Shown: positions 30,314-41,200 of the stretch, one piece after another
Numbering within the stretch: position 1 is the first letter of the stretch
How the letters are laid out: the number at the start of each line of letters is the position of its first letter
DNA from: Macrobrachium rosenbergii
Lineage: Eukaryota; Arthropoda; Malacostraca; Decapoda; Palaemonidae
Direction of reading: 5' to 3'
Assembly (NCBI RefSeq): GCF_040412425.1
Contig: NC_089744.1
Span: 31,287,501 to 31,351,500, forward strand
Length of the DNA: 64,000 bases
The notes under the pieces: generated by a model
Told to the model about the DNA's origin: nothing
Seen by the model: only the letters and a program-made list of their open reading frames with translations
The model's database searches: none
Program-made: the position numbers and the translations under genes

Positions 30314-31932
30314 ATGCGAGAGATTCTTCAGTCACAGATGTGTTTCCAGCCTAGGCCGGTGTCACCTTGTCGCTCAGAGGTCCATGACATTAGTCTCCAT
30401 CATTCCAGAACTCCTCCCTGTCCACGCTCCCCAAAGTTTCTGGCTCTCCAAAAAGAGGTGAGGAAAATGCTGGAGAAAAGAGCGGTGGAAGTGGTCAAGC
30501 ATCCTTCTCCAGGATTCTGCAGTCAGGTTTTTCTTGTTCCCAAGGTGATGGGTGATTGGAGACCAGTAATAGACCTCTCAACCCTGAACCTATTCATTAG
30601 AAAGACCCGATTCAAGATGGTGACTCCTTGTACAGTCCTGGCAGCTGTCAGGAGCAACAATTATATGCTCACGATAGACCTGAAGGATGCTTACTTCCAG
30701 ATTCCGATCCATCACTCTTCCCTGAAATTTCACTACTTTAGTCTGGGAGAGCTGGTGCTTCAGTTCAGTCTTGTGCTTCGGTCTGACAACAGCCCCTCAG
30801 GTGTTCACAAGAGTATTCACTCTAGTGTCATCATGGGCTCCTGCTGAGGAAATTCTGCTCTTGAGATATCTTGATGACTGGTTGGTCCTGGCAAGTTCTC
30901 GGGAAAAGCTAATCCGAGACAGAGATCGTCTTCTCCAATTTTGTCATGGCCTAGGCATCATGATAAATCTAGAAAAGTCGAACCTTCTCCCCAGTCAAAA
31001 GATTCTTTACCTGGGAATGGTGATAGACATGGTGTCATCAGGGGTATTTCCATCGGACCAGCAAATTGAGATGTTCCGGAAAGTGGCCCAGTCCTTTCTG
31101 TCCGAGCAGAAGTAACCGGCACTTCAGTGGCAAGTAATTCTAGGCCCCTTAACCTCTCTGGGGAAACTAGTTCCCCACAGCCATCTCCACCTTTGATCCC
31201 TCCAATGGAGACTGAAAGAGTTTTGGTCACCTGCAAGGACTCCCCTTTGTTCTGGGTACCTCTATCTGCAAAGGTGAGAAGGGACCTCCTGTGGTGGTTG
31301 GCTGACAAAAACTTGACAATAGGAGTGCCTCTCCATTCTCCTCTTCCAGAAATTCTCCTGTTCTTGGATGCCTTGTACGAGGGTAGGGGAGCCCATTTAG
31401 AAGATCTTCTGGTGTCGGGAGTCTGGAACCTTCCTGGCACTTCAGGAGTCTCAAGAAACAGTATCAGGGCACTCTGTAGTTCTGGTGTTAGACAACACTA
31501 TGGTGGTCGCTTATGTAAACAAACAGGGGGGCCTAGTCTCTCACCAACTTCACTCGATGATGGTACTTCTCCACCAGTGGGCAATAGACCAATCAGTAGA
31601 CCTCTCAGCCAGGTATATCCTGGGCAAGAGGTATGTGGTGGCCGACAAACTGAGTCATCAGGATCAGGTCCTGAGGACAGAGTGGTCCTTACATCAGGAG
31701 ATAGTAGACAGGCTCTTTACATCAGGAGATAGTAGACAGGCTCTTCATCTTTGGGGAAGACCAATGATAGATCTGTTCACAACAAGGTTCAACAAAAAAG
31801 CTGGAGGTCTTTTGTTCGGTTGTCCCAGACTCCTTCACCGTGGCAGAGGACACCCTTCAACATCCCTTGGACAATCTGGAAGTTTACCCATTCTCTCCCT
31901 TTTATCTGATCTGTCAAGTTCTGAATAGAGTA
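30314..31932 (+). pseudogene. DIRS B1 reverse transcriptase and RNase H, frameshifted
   Basis: RT: WRPVIDLSTLNLFIRKTRF and MLTIDLKDAYFQIPIHHSS (30555-30720) then a shift near 30770, CFGLTTAPQVFTRVF, and an intact RYLDDWLVLASS at about 30862-30897, followed by GIMINLEKSNLLPSQKILYL. RNase H: LLFLDALYEGRGAHLEDLL (first Asp kept), then LDNTMVVAYVNKQGG at 31486, and YVVADKLSHQ near 31640. A 29-base duplication around 31690-31745 (AGGAGATAGTAGACAGGCTC twice) adds length. Frame is changed at least three times. Confidence 0.85.
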
Positions 31933-32019
31933 CTGTAATGTCTTCCCAGAGTCTCACAAGACCCTTGTAGCTCCATGGTGGCCTCATGCAGAATGGTCCC
32001 CTGATCTGCTAACCCTTCT

Positions 32020-33180
32020 GTTGGCAGTTCCCATAGAGATCCCTCGTTGGCACAGCCTCCTTTGCCAACCTCACGTAGAGGGGCATCACCAGTCGGTAGA
32101 GTCCTTATCTCTTCAAGGCTGGAGACTATCCAGTATATCCTGCGAGCGAGAGGCTTTTCTCGCAGGACAGCAACAGAGATGTCTGGCTACCTCAGAAGAT
32201 CTTCCTCAGCCATGTACCAGGGTAAATTGTTCATCTACTCGGTGTCGTCGAAGGAGTCTCTCTCTAGTTGGAACTTCTGTTCAGCAAACAGCGGATTTAC
32301 TAGTTTTTCTCCAAAGGGAGAAACATCTTTCTGAGTCTGTCATGAAGGCTATAGGACTGCTTTGGGTTTGGTTCTAAGCCTAAAAGATGTAGACCTGTCT
32401 TCCTCTTGGGAAATATCAATGCTTCTAAAAAGCTTTGAACAGTCTCATTCTCCTGCAGAACTAAATCCACCAAATTGGGACCTGACTCTGGTACTAAGCA
32501 GTCTCACTCGAGCCCCATATGAACCGTTGCAACAATCATCTGACAGAGACTTGAACCCTAAAAAGGTCTTCTTGCTGGCTCTAGCTTCATCAAAGAGAGC
32601 GGGCGAACTTCATGGTCTCTTTCCTAATGTTAAATACTCGAGGGGCTGGGGTCCGTAGCCTTCGAATTTGTCCTGGAATTTGTGGCTAAAACTCAAAATC
32701 CCTGTTCATGATGACAGATTTGAATCCTTTTCCATTCTATCCCTAGGAGATTTTGTTAACAACAACCCAGATGAACTACTCTTCTGTCCTGTTAGAGCAC
32801 TGCATGATTATCTGAAAACGACTCGCCACCTTAGGCCAAGGTGTCGAAGACTTTTTGTAAGAACAGGCTGGAACAAACAAGAAGTGTCCAAGAATACCAC
32901 CTCCTTCTGGCTACGTGAGGTTAGTCGTGCTTATAGTTCTTGTACTACCTCTAATTCTAACACAGTGCATGCAAGAGCACTTAATATTCAGGGTTTAGGC
33001 TCTTTGTAAGGCTTTAAGAAGAACTTACCTGTTCATAGGATTTTGAAGGCTGGTACGTGGCTTTGTCAGACCACCTTCACATCCTTTTATCTAAGGGACA
33101 TTGCCCACAGGTCTTGGACACTTTTTCCTTGGGTCCCATGGTGGCTGCTCAAGTTGTGTAGCTCATCTAGTGCCCCTAGC
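32020..33180 (+). pseudogene. DIRS B1 tyrosine recombinase, catalytic residues lost
   Basis: Recognisable parts: MSGYLRRSSSAMYQGK (32180), KRAGELHGLF (first Arg, near 32595), LLFCPVRALHDYLKTTRHLRP (32780), VSKNTTSFWLREVSRAYSS (32885), and after a stop ILKAGTW and TSFYLRDIAHRS (33040-33110, with the Tyr). The HxxR motif, expected at about 32970, reads RALNIQ and so lacks the His and Arg. Several stops and shifts. Confidence 0.8.
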
Positions 33181-33328
33181 TGGACAGTTTGTATCTTACC
33201 TAAGATGATGGTATGAAAGTGAGAGTGAATGAGATGACTGGTCTTTTTCCTTTCTATTTTCCCCGTATTCACTACTGCCGGGAAGTAGGAAGATTGAGCC
33301 GTCATGAGCTGGAACTGGATAGATACAG

Positions 33329-33387
33329 GTGAGTGAGCGCCTATCTAGTTGAGAAAAGTTTTTTAATACATTAATCTTTACTTGCAG
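33329..33387 (+). other. Putative small intron near the 3' end of DIRS B1
   Basis: GATACAG then GTGAGTGAGC, ending TTTACTTGCAG before AAGCTAGTCCC. The equivalent spot in B2 (53431-53470) has GTAAGC to TTTCCTTTCAG. Conserved position in two copies suggests a real 3' UTR intron, though both are very short (59 and 40 bp). Confidence 0.4.
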
Positions 33388-33466
33388 AAGCTAGTCCCTC
33401 CTCTCTCTAACAAGGGGGGAGAGGAATGATAACAAATGAATTGGCGGCTAACATAGGTTTGTTGTC

Positions 33467-33526
33467 TTAACAGATAGAGCTCTTTAACTTCCATTTGTAC
33501 AGTGTTCCTTTATAATTGTACAGGGT
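33467..33526. other. Junction stretch after DIRS B1
   Basis: Short sequence before the mariner terminal repeat; no feature. Confidence 0.4.
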
Positions 33527-34011
33527 GTTTCAAAATTAGAGCCCCCCCCCTCTACAGCATAAACTAAAATTGGTATGGACAAAATCAAAAGTAATTCAGA
33601 ACAGGTATTTATTTAAGTTTCTCTCTGAGTATTCAGTATTGTGTGTGGCCTCCATCTGCTTGTACCACAGCCTGCATTCTTGAGTGGTATGATTTCAGCA
33701 AATCGCAAAAAAGCTGAGACTCAAACTCCATTTCCCTGAGCACTTTGGTCACCTCTCTTTGCAGGTCGTTGAGGCTTGGTATACTATCATAGTTCACTGT
33801 GCACGCTTCAACACGATCCTTTAAGATACTACCAATGTTTTCACACACGTTAAGGTCGGGGGAGCTACCTGGAAATTCACTTGATGAGAAGAAATCGATA
33901 CCACTGTTTCGAAGCAGCTCCTGTGTCTGAAGAGTCTTGAAACATGGTGCCTTATCATGCAAAAATGTGAATTCTTTAACAGATAACACATTTTCAGGAT
34001 CTTTGAGGAAA
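33527..34011 (-). mobile_element. Tc1/mariner-type element, 3' half with transposase end
   Basis: The terminal sequence TACAGGGTGTTTCAAAATTA lies at 33519-33538. On the minus strand the transposase C-terminal part reads FTFLHDKAPCFKTLQTQELL, then FPGSSPDLNVCENIGSILKD and ends at a stop at 33633. The last Asp (HDKAPC) and Glu (VCEN) of the DDE triad are visible with 37 residues between by my count, as in DD37-type mariners. The first Asp and the 5' end are missing: at about 34012 the frame runs straight into Gypsy gag. Cuts and pastes DNA at TA in intact relatives. Confidence 0.8.
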
Positions 34012-34687
34012 GGATGGGGTGTGCGGGCGTGGATGCTCGCTTCGCTGCCCTCGCAGAGTCCAATAGCTACTGCGCCGTCCTGATCAGGTCGTTGAGCGGC
34101 AGGGTATAAGGTTCGAGGATCTGGGTCTGAACCTCCGGGAGGAGCTGACGTAGGAAGATCTCCCTTGACAGGCTTATCTCCGACTGCCTGCCACTGCCGT
34201 CCATCCTGGGTAGGATGAGGAGGTCCTGGATCACATTCCATGTCTCCCAGAGGTTCTGGTCGTGACAGGGGTTGTTGGCGAGGTCAAGGGTGCGGGCAGC
34301 CCTCTCGAAGACGGGCAGGGAGCAGGTCTCGACGAGTGAGGCCTTTAGCTTTTGGTAGGTGGCGGGACTGGCGGCAGACACCCATGGGGCGATCTTCCCG
34401 TAGACCTCTTCCGGGAGGGCGTTTATCACGGCGTCTGAAAGTCCCGCCAGCCTGAACTGCCCCTCAACCCTGTAGAGCCATGATGACGTGAAGGGAGGCA
34501 GCTTTATGGCGAGGGCAGACCTGGCTTGGCCCATCAGGACGGGCAGCATGTCAGGAGCGGGTACCGGTGTGGAGGGGCACGCGAGCCTTGGCATGGGGGA
34601 GGGTGCGAGCGGGTTTTGCACGAGGGAGACATCAGAGTCCATGAAGTTCGCAGTTATTTGTATGTGGGAGGGAATGTCCACATCCAT
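34012..34687 (-). pseudogene. Gypsy-like gag, N-terminal part
   Basis: Met at 34687, open to a stop at 34067, with the frame continuing as LLDSARAAKRAS to the junction. Core gag features: AIKLPPFTSSWLYRVEGQF, LPEEVYGKIAPWV, YQKLKASLVET and LSREIFLRQLLPEVQTQIL. This is the KLPPF...W...E.QF type of gag of arthropod Ty3/Gypsy elements. It would form the particle shell. Truncated, so non-functional. Confidence 0.8.
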
Positions 34688-34920
34688 ACTCGCTTCTGCA
34701 CTCTCACTTGGAGTGGGTTACACTCGTGTCAATACGGGCTTGGGGCGCACCGTGTGGGTCCGCTAATGACGCCGGTGATCTGCCGACGAGAGTCGGTACG
34801 CCTGAATGCTCATCAAAGCGCCGTGTTTAGTCCATTGGGGCGTGGGGTATTTCATGGAGCCAAAACTAGGTCGCCGCGTGGGTCCGCTAATGGCTCCGTG
34901 AACCACTCCGGGGTCACCAC

Positions 34921-35257
34921 TGTGAGAGGTGCTAAAGAATAGAGCAGGAGGACATGTACTGCCATCATATTGAGAGAGCAGGCCGCTTATACAATAGGAT
35001 ACAGGTGACCCAAGGTCAATTGTTCTTAATGCGAAACAGGACAGGTAAATACAAATAACATGTAAAAGTAAAATTACAGGAATGGACATAATAATGTTCT
35101 GACACATGTACAACGTAAACATGCACAAATGAATAAGTAACAGATACAATTTTATATAGATAAAATATGGCTATTTAGTGTGACCTAAGTTCATGGGAAA
35201 GGCACCGTAGAAAACGGGAGGTTCACTATAGAAAACCTGTAGGGCGGGGACTTTACA
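34921..35257 (-). repeat. Candidate LTR of the Gypsy fragment
   Basis: On the minus strand it starts TGTAAAGTCCCCGCCC and ends CACCTCTCACA, followed by GTGGTGACCCCGGAGTGG, which looks like a tRNA-primer site of Gypsy elements. Only one LTR is visible, so ends rest on TG...CA and the primer-like site. Confidence 0.5.
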
Positions 35258-35885
35258 GGCTCTCCTCCGCTAACCTTCTCACTCCTACTATTGTCCCAAC
35301 ATCAACTGTACTAATTTCTGCTGATCTTTCCTCCTTACCATTATCCCTAAGGATTCTTTGTGCCACCTACGTACCAAAATGTTGTTGAATATTTCATGTA
35401 AAGAACTCATCATTAGTTTTGGGAGCTTTTGCTTTAAGTGACAGACTCAACCCACCCTATTTGTCTGAGTTTGGAAGAGAAGTGAACTCATTTTGAGTTT
35501 TATTTCTAGCAGGCTGGTAATTTTTATGATAGAAATTTATAGTATATTAATGTTATCTGGAGGTGAATGGGTGTTTTGGCCAAGGAAAAAGAGACCCTAC
35601 ATAGAAAGTGGGCTCCAACATGTTAATACCTGATCAGTCTTGCAAGGTACATTACTCCCAAAGGTAGTATATTAACATATGGTTGGTCCCTTGGTCACCC
35701 TTCCACCAAAAAGGGATTAACTTATATGCATTTATAAAATCTTGATTAATCTTTTGGATTCAAGCTTCAAATTCTCATTGTTTCGTAACATATGCATGAT
35801 GTCTGTGCATGATGTCCTTTGTAAAACATAGATTTATTTCATGAGGGTGTTATTGTGTATATTATAACCATAATTTTTTTTACAG
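35258..35885. other. SMG8 intron, 3' part
   Basis: Non-coding, AT-rich near the end; acceptor TTTTTTTACAG at 35876-35885 precedes the next exon. Confidence 0.6.
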
Positions 35886-36066
35886 ATATCCATGAGTTCA
35901 GTGTCAAGATTTTCCTTGGGGTTGAGTATGAATGTGTGAGAGGACATAGGTTTATGATGGCAACTCCTGACCGACATCTTAAGGCTTCTCCTTCAGGATT
36001 AGTGAAAGATAATGCAACTAAGATTGCCAATGCAGATATGCCCTTATATTTTCCATGTCCATGCAG
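35886..36066 (+). CDS. SMG8: SMG8, second-last coding exon
   Basis: 181 bp between the acceptor ending at 35885 and the donor GTATGT at 36067. Codes DIHEFSVKIFLGVEYECVRG then HRFMMATPDRHLK and a stretch ending NADMPLYFPCPC. The VKIFLG.EYEC.RGHRF and DMPLY..CPC blocks are the signature of the SMG8 C-terminal region that contacts the SMG1 complex. It enters with two bases completing Asp and leaves AG, completed by T of the next exon (Ser). No stop or shift; the gene looks alive here. Confidence 0.93.
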
Positions 36067-36211
36067 GTATGTTCATTGGTATATGAGTAGTTTGTAATTG
36101 ACATCAATTTGCCTTCAACTAGAGTTAATTCCTGGACTTCCTGGGTGGTCAGTGAAATTGCAAAGCCTTAAGTTTTGTAATGTTTTACTTTCTTACTATT
36201 CTTTAATTGTA

Positions 36212-36320
<109 letters not shown>

Positions 36321-36337
36321 TATATATAATGTATATA

Positions 36338-36702
36338 CAGGTAGTCCCCCGGTTTACGACAGGGGGTTCTTTTTACGTTTAAGCGGCGTTGATTTTGAAC
36401 CGAAAATCGTTGTTAACTGAAAAATCGTCAAAAATCATAAGAAACCCTTACTTTTAATGCTTTGGGTGCATTGAAAACGATGTAATCTGCATTTTTATTG
36501 AGTTTTTCATCAAAAAAACCTCCAAATTATGATAATTCTGCCGTTTTGGAGCCATATTTCTTCCGTCGGATCGGCATACGACGCGTCGTAACCCCGGAAC
36601 ATGCGTAGTAAACCGGGAAATAATTTCTGATGAATATATTTGAAAAGCGTCGTAACCTCGGAACGTCGTAAGCCGGACCCGTCGTAAACCGGGGACTGCC
36701 TG
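36338..36702. mobile_element. pogo-like MITE with 24-bp TIRs
   Basis: Left CAGGTAGTCCCCCGGTTTAC, right GTAAACCGGGGACTGCCTG, flanked by TA on both sides, inside TA-repeat DNA. 365 bp, no coding capacity. Confidence 0.85.
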
Positions 36703-37170
36703 TATATGTATATATAAAGCAAAATACATATGGATATGCAAACCATTGCTAAGAATATCACTGCTTTCAGTGAGCCTTTTTTGGTGCCCCCAGTTGGATA
36801 CAAACCTGGTGGTGCTGGAAAAGGCTCATGAAAAAGAGTGACCCCAACTTAGGATTAATCTGAAGAAAGGAGAAGCTTTACAGTGATATTCTATTAGTAG
36901 TGGATTGTATATTTTTCCTTTTCATACAATAACCATGATTATATTCTGTTTTCTGTACCTTAAAACATATATTTGCCATCATATGTAAAATTGTCCTTTT
37001 AATGAGAAAAGATGCAAAACATCACAGATTATTCATTTGATTATAATGCACTTGATTTATGAATGGTGGGGACAAGGGTGCTTATCTCCTCATCAGTGTT
37101 TTTCAAAATTTCTTAGATAATACCCATGTGCATTTTGATTCATAAAATTTGTTTTTGTTTACCATTCCAG

Positions 37171-37483
37171 TCGCAGTGGAAATGTTGTTAATGGTCAACT
37201 TATGCGTCTTCATGTGGTAACTCCAAAAGCTCCAGTTAATGTTACCCTTAATCCCCAAGTCCAACCTGGTCCTGATCCTTGCCCTCGTTATATTCCTCAG
37301 CCGAGCAGTTCTCTTCCTGTCAAGCTTTCTGCATCAGCATATTGGGTTTTACGTTTACCTTATGTATATGTTGGTGATCAAGGACCCCATTATCCTCCAG
37401 ATCCTAGACAGCCAGCACCTACTTCATTTGCTCGCCTTCTCAGAGGCTGTTATGGAATATCACAAGTCACTCTAGACAGATAG
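37171..37483 (+). CDS. SMG8: SMG8, last coding exon
   Basis: 313 bp from the acceptor ACCATTCCAG to the TAG at 37481-37483. Codes RSGNVVNGQLMRLHVVTPK, then NVTLNPQVQPGPDPCPRYIP, SAYWVLRLPYVYVGDQGP and a C-terminal FARLLRGCYGISQVTLDR. QLMRL..VTP, PQVQPGP.PCP and WVLRLPY.Y are typical of the SMG8 C-terminus. Together the three exons give about 215 residues, roughly the last fifth of the protein. SMG8 works in the cytoplasm in nonsense-mediated mRNA decay as a regulator of SMG1. Confidence 0.93.
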
Positions 37484-37723
37484 TCTGAATTTTTCCAAAT
37501 AATATTCAATGTAAGAATATTTATATTTTTTATTTGGTAGTTTGATATATGTAGATTTTATTTCTTATACTTTTTGAATAATTCATTATCTGTTAATGTT
37601 ATAATTTTTAAGATGGTCATCATAATCTTATATTTTCGAGTCTTAAATCTTTTGTTTTCCTTTCATTTTTCAGCGTCTAAGGGAGGTGCTGACATTTTAT
37701 AAACAGTGTAAACACAGAAATAT

Positions 37724-37798
<75 letters not shown>
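37724..37798. repeat. (CA)n(TA)n compound microsatellite
   Basis: CA repeats (about 37724-37743) run into TA repeats up to 37798, immediately left of a MITE. Confidence 0.95.
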
Positions 37799-37800
<2 letters not shown>

Positions 37801-37804
<4 letters not shown>

Positions 37805-38043
37805 GTGCATCCTCGACCTACAGCGGGAATCTGTTCCAGCGCCACAAGTCGATTTTTCTCCGTTATTGGCGATTACGGCGCGGTAATTTAATGCCAAGCT
37901 TGCTGTTAGCACCGTCAGTGGCGCTTACGGTGCCTTAACTTGATGCAACATCAAGTTAGAGCTTGTAAAATGCCATTAACCGCACTGAAAAAGTGCTGTA
38001 AGGTCAAATTTCCTTAAGTCTGTGGCATCGTAGGTCGAGGACG

Positions 38044-38048
<5 letters not shown>
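37801..38048. mobile_element. Short TIR element (MITE)
   Basis: Left TAGAGTGCATCCTCGACCTA, right TAGGTCGAGGACGCACTATA; near-perfect inverse. Flanked by TA repeats on both sides. Confidence 0.85.

Positions 38049-38093
<45 letters not shown>
38049..38093. repeat. (TA)n microsatellite
   Basis: TA repeat continuing from the right end of the MITE. Confidence 0.9.
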
Positions 38094-38095
<2 letters not shown>

Positions 38096-38272
38096 TGTAT
38101 ACTGAATGCCAATGCACATATGGCATCTACTAGTCTATGACAAAACTTCAAATTTCCTCTCTTTAAGGAAAAAACTTTGAAGGAAAATGGAAAATCACTT
38201 CTGTGTTTATCCAAATTTAATGCCAACAGCTGTTTCAGTCATTAACTATTGGCTTTTCTCATTATTGAATAT

Positions 38273-38275
38273 ATG

Positions 38276-38338
<63 letters not shown>

Positions 38339-38354
38339 TTATATATATATATAT
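38273..38354. repeat. (AT)n microsatellite
   Basis: AT repeats with one short interruption at about 38333-38340. Confidence 0.9.
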
Positions 38355-38364
38355 AAAACCACAT

Positions 38365-38486
38365 AGGAGAGGAAACATTGAGTATATATAGTCCTTTCGA
38401 TAAACTCTTTCTGAGTCCTTTACTTAGCTAAGTAAAGGACAAAAGAGTTGAAAGACCTCTCAGTACTCCAGTGTTTCCTTTCCTTT
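38365..38486. repeat. Foldback palindrome
   Basis: Arms meet at a perfect 26-base palindrome (38415-38440, centre TTAGCTAA). Outer arms GGAGAGGAAACATTGAGTA and TACTCCAGTGTTTCCTTTCC are imperfect inverses. Lies between two TA arrays. Confidence 0.8.
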
Positions 38487-38539
38487 GTGATTTTATCTTT
38501 ATTTTTATATTCATCACGTTCCATATTTTCATGATTCAG

Positions 38540-38653
<114 letters not shown>

Positions 38654-39955
38654 GCATGTTTTCTAACAGCATACTAAAACTGTGAAGTAACTACTGTTTG
38701 TAGTTTTAAAGTTAACTCAAAACTTCAAATTCAAAAAACTTGCTAATCTTGTCAAAACTATAGAAGATATTTCATTTACTTTTTTTTTACTGAATAATTC
38801 TATTGACATAATATAAGCTAAAATGATAGTGATCTTGAATCCCCTGAAATCTAAAAATGTACATAAAAAATGATGAAGTGATCTTGAACACCCTGCAATC
38901 TAAAAATGTGCTAAAAAAGCATCTTATGAAACAAAAATGTTTTCTGTAAGATTCACAGAATTCATAATGTTCTTTCCACAGAATTCACAGAGTTCTTTCC
39001 AGGAGTATATTTACCACAGTAATTTGAAGAAAAATTAAAAAATTAGATTTCCTGCAAAAGAACAAGAAAACCTATTTTTTGCATTAGCTGAGTGCTGCCA
39101 TGTAAAAATGCGCAACACAAGTGTTATGAGGATCAGGATGAAGGAGAAGGTGTATATGAGTGAAAATATTCATAGAGGTGAGGTATGGCCCATTTTTTTC
39201 CCCAGTGCACTACCTTGAAAACCTATACAGCAGCAAGTTCCCTCCTCATATGAAGTACCAGTTATCTGAAATGCAAAAAGCATCTGAATGCATTATTTTA
39301 TATTTTTTCTGGACTTAGAGGGTTCCATCCTGATAATTTTTACCTTGAAATTTTTCTTTTATTTTTTCATGTTCTCTGCTTGAGAACTCCCATTTTCTAA
39401 TGCTGAGGGTTTTCTCCAAGCTACTTGTTGTCCCAAATAAATTCATAAAAAATTTGCCTTTTTATGTCCCAAGTTGTGTTCTAATATTATTACTTGGATG
39501 CCAGATATCACATTTCAATTCATGTGTAATGTCTTGCAACTGAGATTTTGTTATATATTTTCCATAGTATTCTTTATGCATTCCTATTCCTTTTCATTTT
39601 CATAAAATATACACACAAATAAAACATGGAAATATCACAAAATTATTTGGTTAAGAGACATGCAAGAGTATGCAATGCAGCTGTCAAACATATGATGATG
39701 ATGATGGTAATACAGTAGTGGTAGAGGTAGCAGTAGTGTAAGGTAATAGTAGTCCTATGTTACTGGCAATGATGGAATGGCCTGAGGCCAAGATTAGGCA
39801 ATGTTTTCTTCCTTTGTGTTTCCTTTTTCAAAATCTCTGTTCTCATTTCATAGTATGCTTTGTTCCTTGGTCTAGTTTATTAATTATAATTTGTTTAATA
39901 AAAGCAGGTCAGTTACTTATTTGATTATTTTTGTTAGCTTAGTTGCTTGTTTTGT

Positions 39956-41200
39956 CCTCAAGGAGTTAACCCCCCATGGTGTGCTAGCACTCCATGGTGA
40001 CTAGACCAGTATCAAAGAAACATTTTTCTAGCCTGGTCTTGTAGCTAGGTATTGTGTCGTAATGAAAACACAATGACACGTGATAGAGTATAATGGACTC
40101 AAAGATAAGACAGCATTTTCCCTTATCTTCAGCGAAGCTGAACCCAGTTTTTCCTGCGTCAAAAACTGCAAGAATTGACTATTGCACATGCGTGTCTGCC
40201 ATCTTGTTTACGACCAGGGCGGGCAAAAGACCAGCTCCATTACCCTATACTAGTGGAAACTATGCGCGCTACATTGCGGTGCTCCTCACAAAATCGCTTT
40301 ATTTCAAATTTTTTCATCAACGAGAATCATGGAAACTTCTAAACTTGAAAGTTAAGTGCTTATTTTTAAGCTCCAGTTAAAAATTGTTAATTTAAACTGT
40401 GGGACAAGTGTTTTTGTTTACGGAATCCGGAAACTGGACTTTGTTTTCCGAGCACTTGGTCATGATCTCTGTTATTTGCAAAAGCCCCCACAAATTTGAA
40501 TTTTTGATAATTCTATTTAGAAGTTTTAACTAAAGAAATGTTCCACAATTTATAATTAATTTAGGTAATCCTTTCAGATAACGATGTCTACAATAGCCTA
40601 GTCTGTAGCCTACATGAGATGGTAGCCTAACAAATTCGGTGTGAATAATTTAACTATACCTGTAGTAGATGTTGTCTGTAGCCTATAACTTAGGATTACA
40701 TATCCTAAAGGTAGTAACCTAAATTAAGGTAAGTAAGAACCTTTTAAGACATATTCTTTTATGGTCTTAGGCAGCAGCCTAGTTTACACGAAGGACCCTA
40801 GAATTTGATAAACAGACTACTGAAATTTTCCAATTATATAGCCTCTATACTCAAGTATGATCTAAAGTAATCCAGGACTAGGCAGTACCTTATATAAGGT
40901 TAAGTGATAAACTATTACAAAACGTCCTATTATTGGACAATAATTTCCCTAGACCATTTAAGCTAGGGCTAGATGAAAATAGTAACCTGTGCCTGATGAG
41001 ATGTAGCCTAGCTTTAAGGCTACATACTAAGGCAATTGTGTTTTATGTAACCATACCCTTGTGAATTAAGTAATCCTGTGTCATAGTGTTTTCATTACGA
41101 CACAATACCCTGCTACAAGACCAGGCTAAAAAAATATTTCTTTGATACTAGTCTAGTCACCATGGAGTGCTAGCACACCATGAGGGGTAACTCCTTGAGG
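39956..41200. mobile_element. DNA element with about 124-bp terminal inverted repeats
   Basis: Left arm 39956-40079 begins CCTCAAGGAGTTA and includes CATGGTGTGCTAGCACTCCA and TGTCGTAATGAAAACAC. Right arm 41078-41200 is the inverse, ending TAACTCCTTGAGG. The 1.0-kb interior is AT-rich with small frames only (95 residues at 40093-40380, not recognised). I see no clear target duplication, so the superfamily is unknown. Confidence 0.8.

Larger units (their letters stand above)
28929..33466 (+). mobile_element. DIRS-like retrotransposon, family B copy B1
   Basis: Starts with GGAACAAACCTACGGTC, a diverged version of the B2/B3 end (ACAAACCTGAGGTCC), then GCGCCAGCTGGAAAC. Contains gag, RT, RNase H and tyrosine recombinase in DIRS order. 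Ends near CATAGGTTTGTTG at 33454-33466, an imperfect inverse of the start. It is about 4.5 kb, shorter than B2 because its gag is reduced. Several frame changes and lost catalytic residues show it is dead. Confidence 0.8.
34012..35257 (-). mobile_element. Gypsy-like LTR retrotransposon, 5' fragment
   Basis: Minus-strand order: putative LTR (35257-34921), primer-binding-like site (34920-34905), leader, gag start at 34687. It is cut at 34012 by the mariner sequence, so most of gag and all of pol are missing. Confidence 0.7.
16591..35885 (+). other. SMG8 intron of about 19.3 kb
   Basis: Runs from the GTAAGG donor at 16591 to the TTTTTTACAG acceptor ending at 35885. It contains an RTE-like LINE, two TTAA elements, two DIRS elements, a hairpin repeat, and a mariner/Gypsy fragment, mostly transposon-derived. 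Confidence 0.85.

Noticed and set aside
40093..40380. 95-residue frame inside the long-TIR element as a transposase
   Set aside because: Too short, no catalytic motif, no continuation in neighbouring frames.
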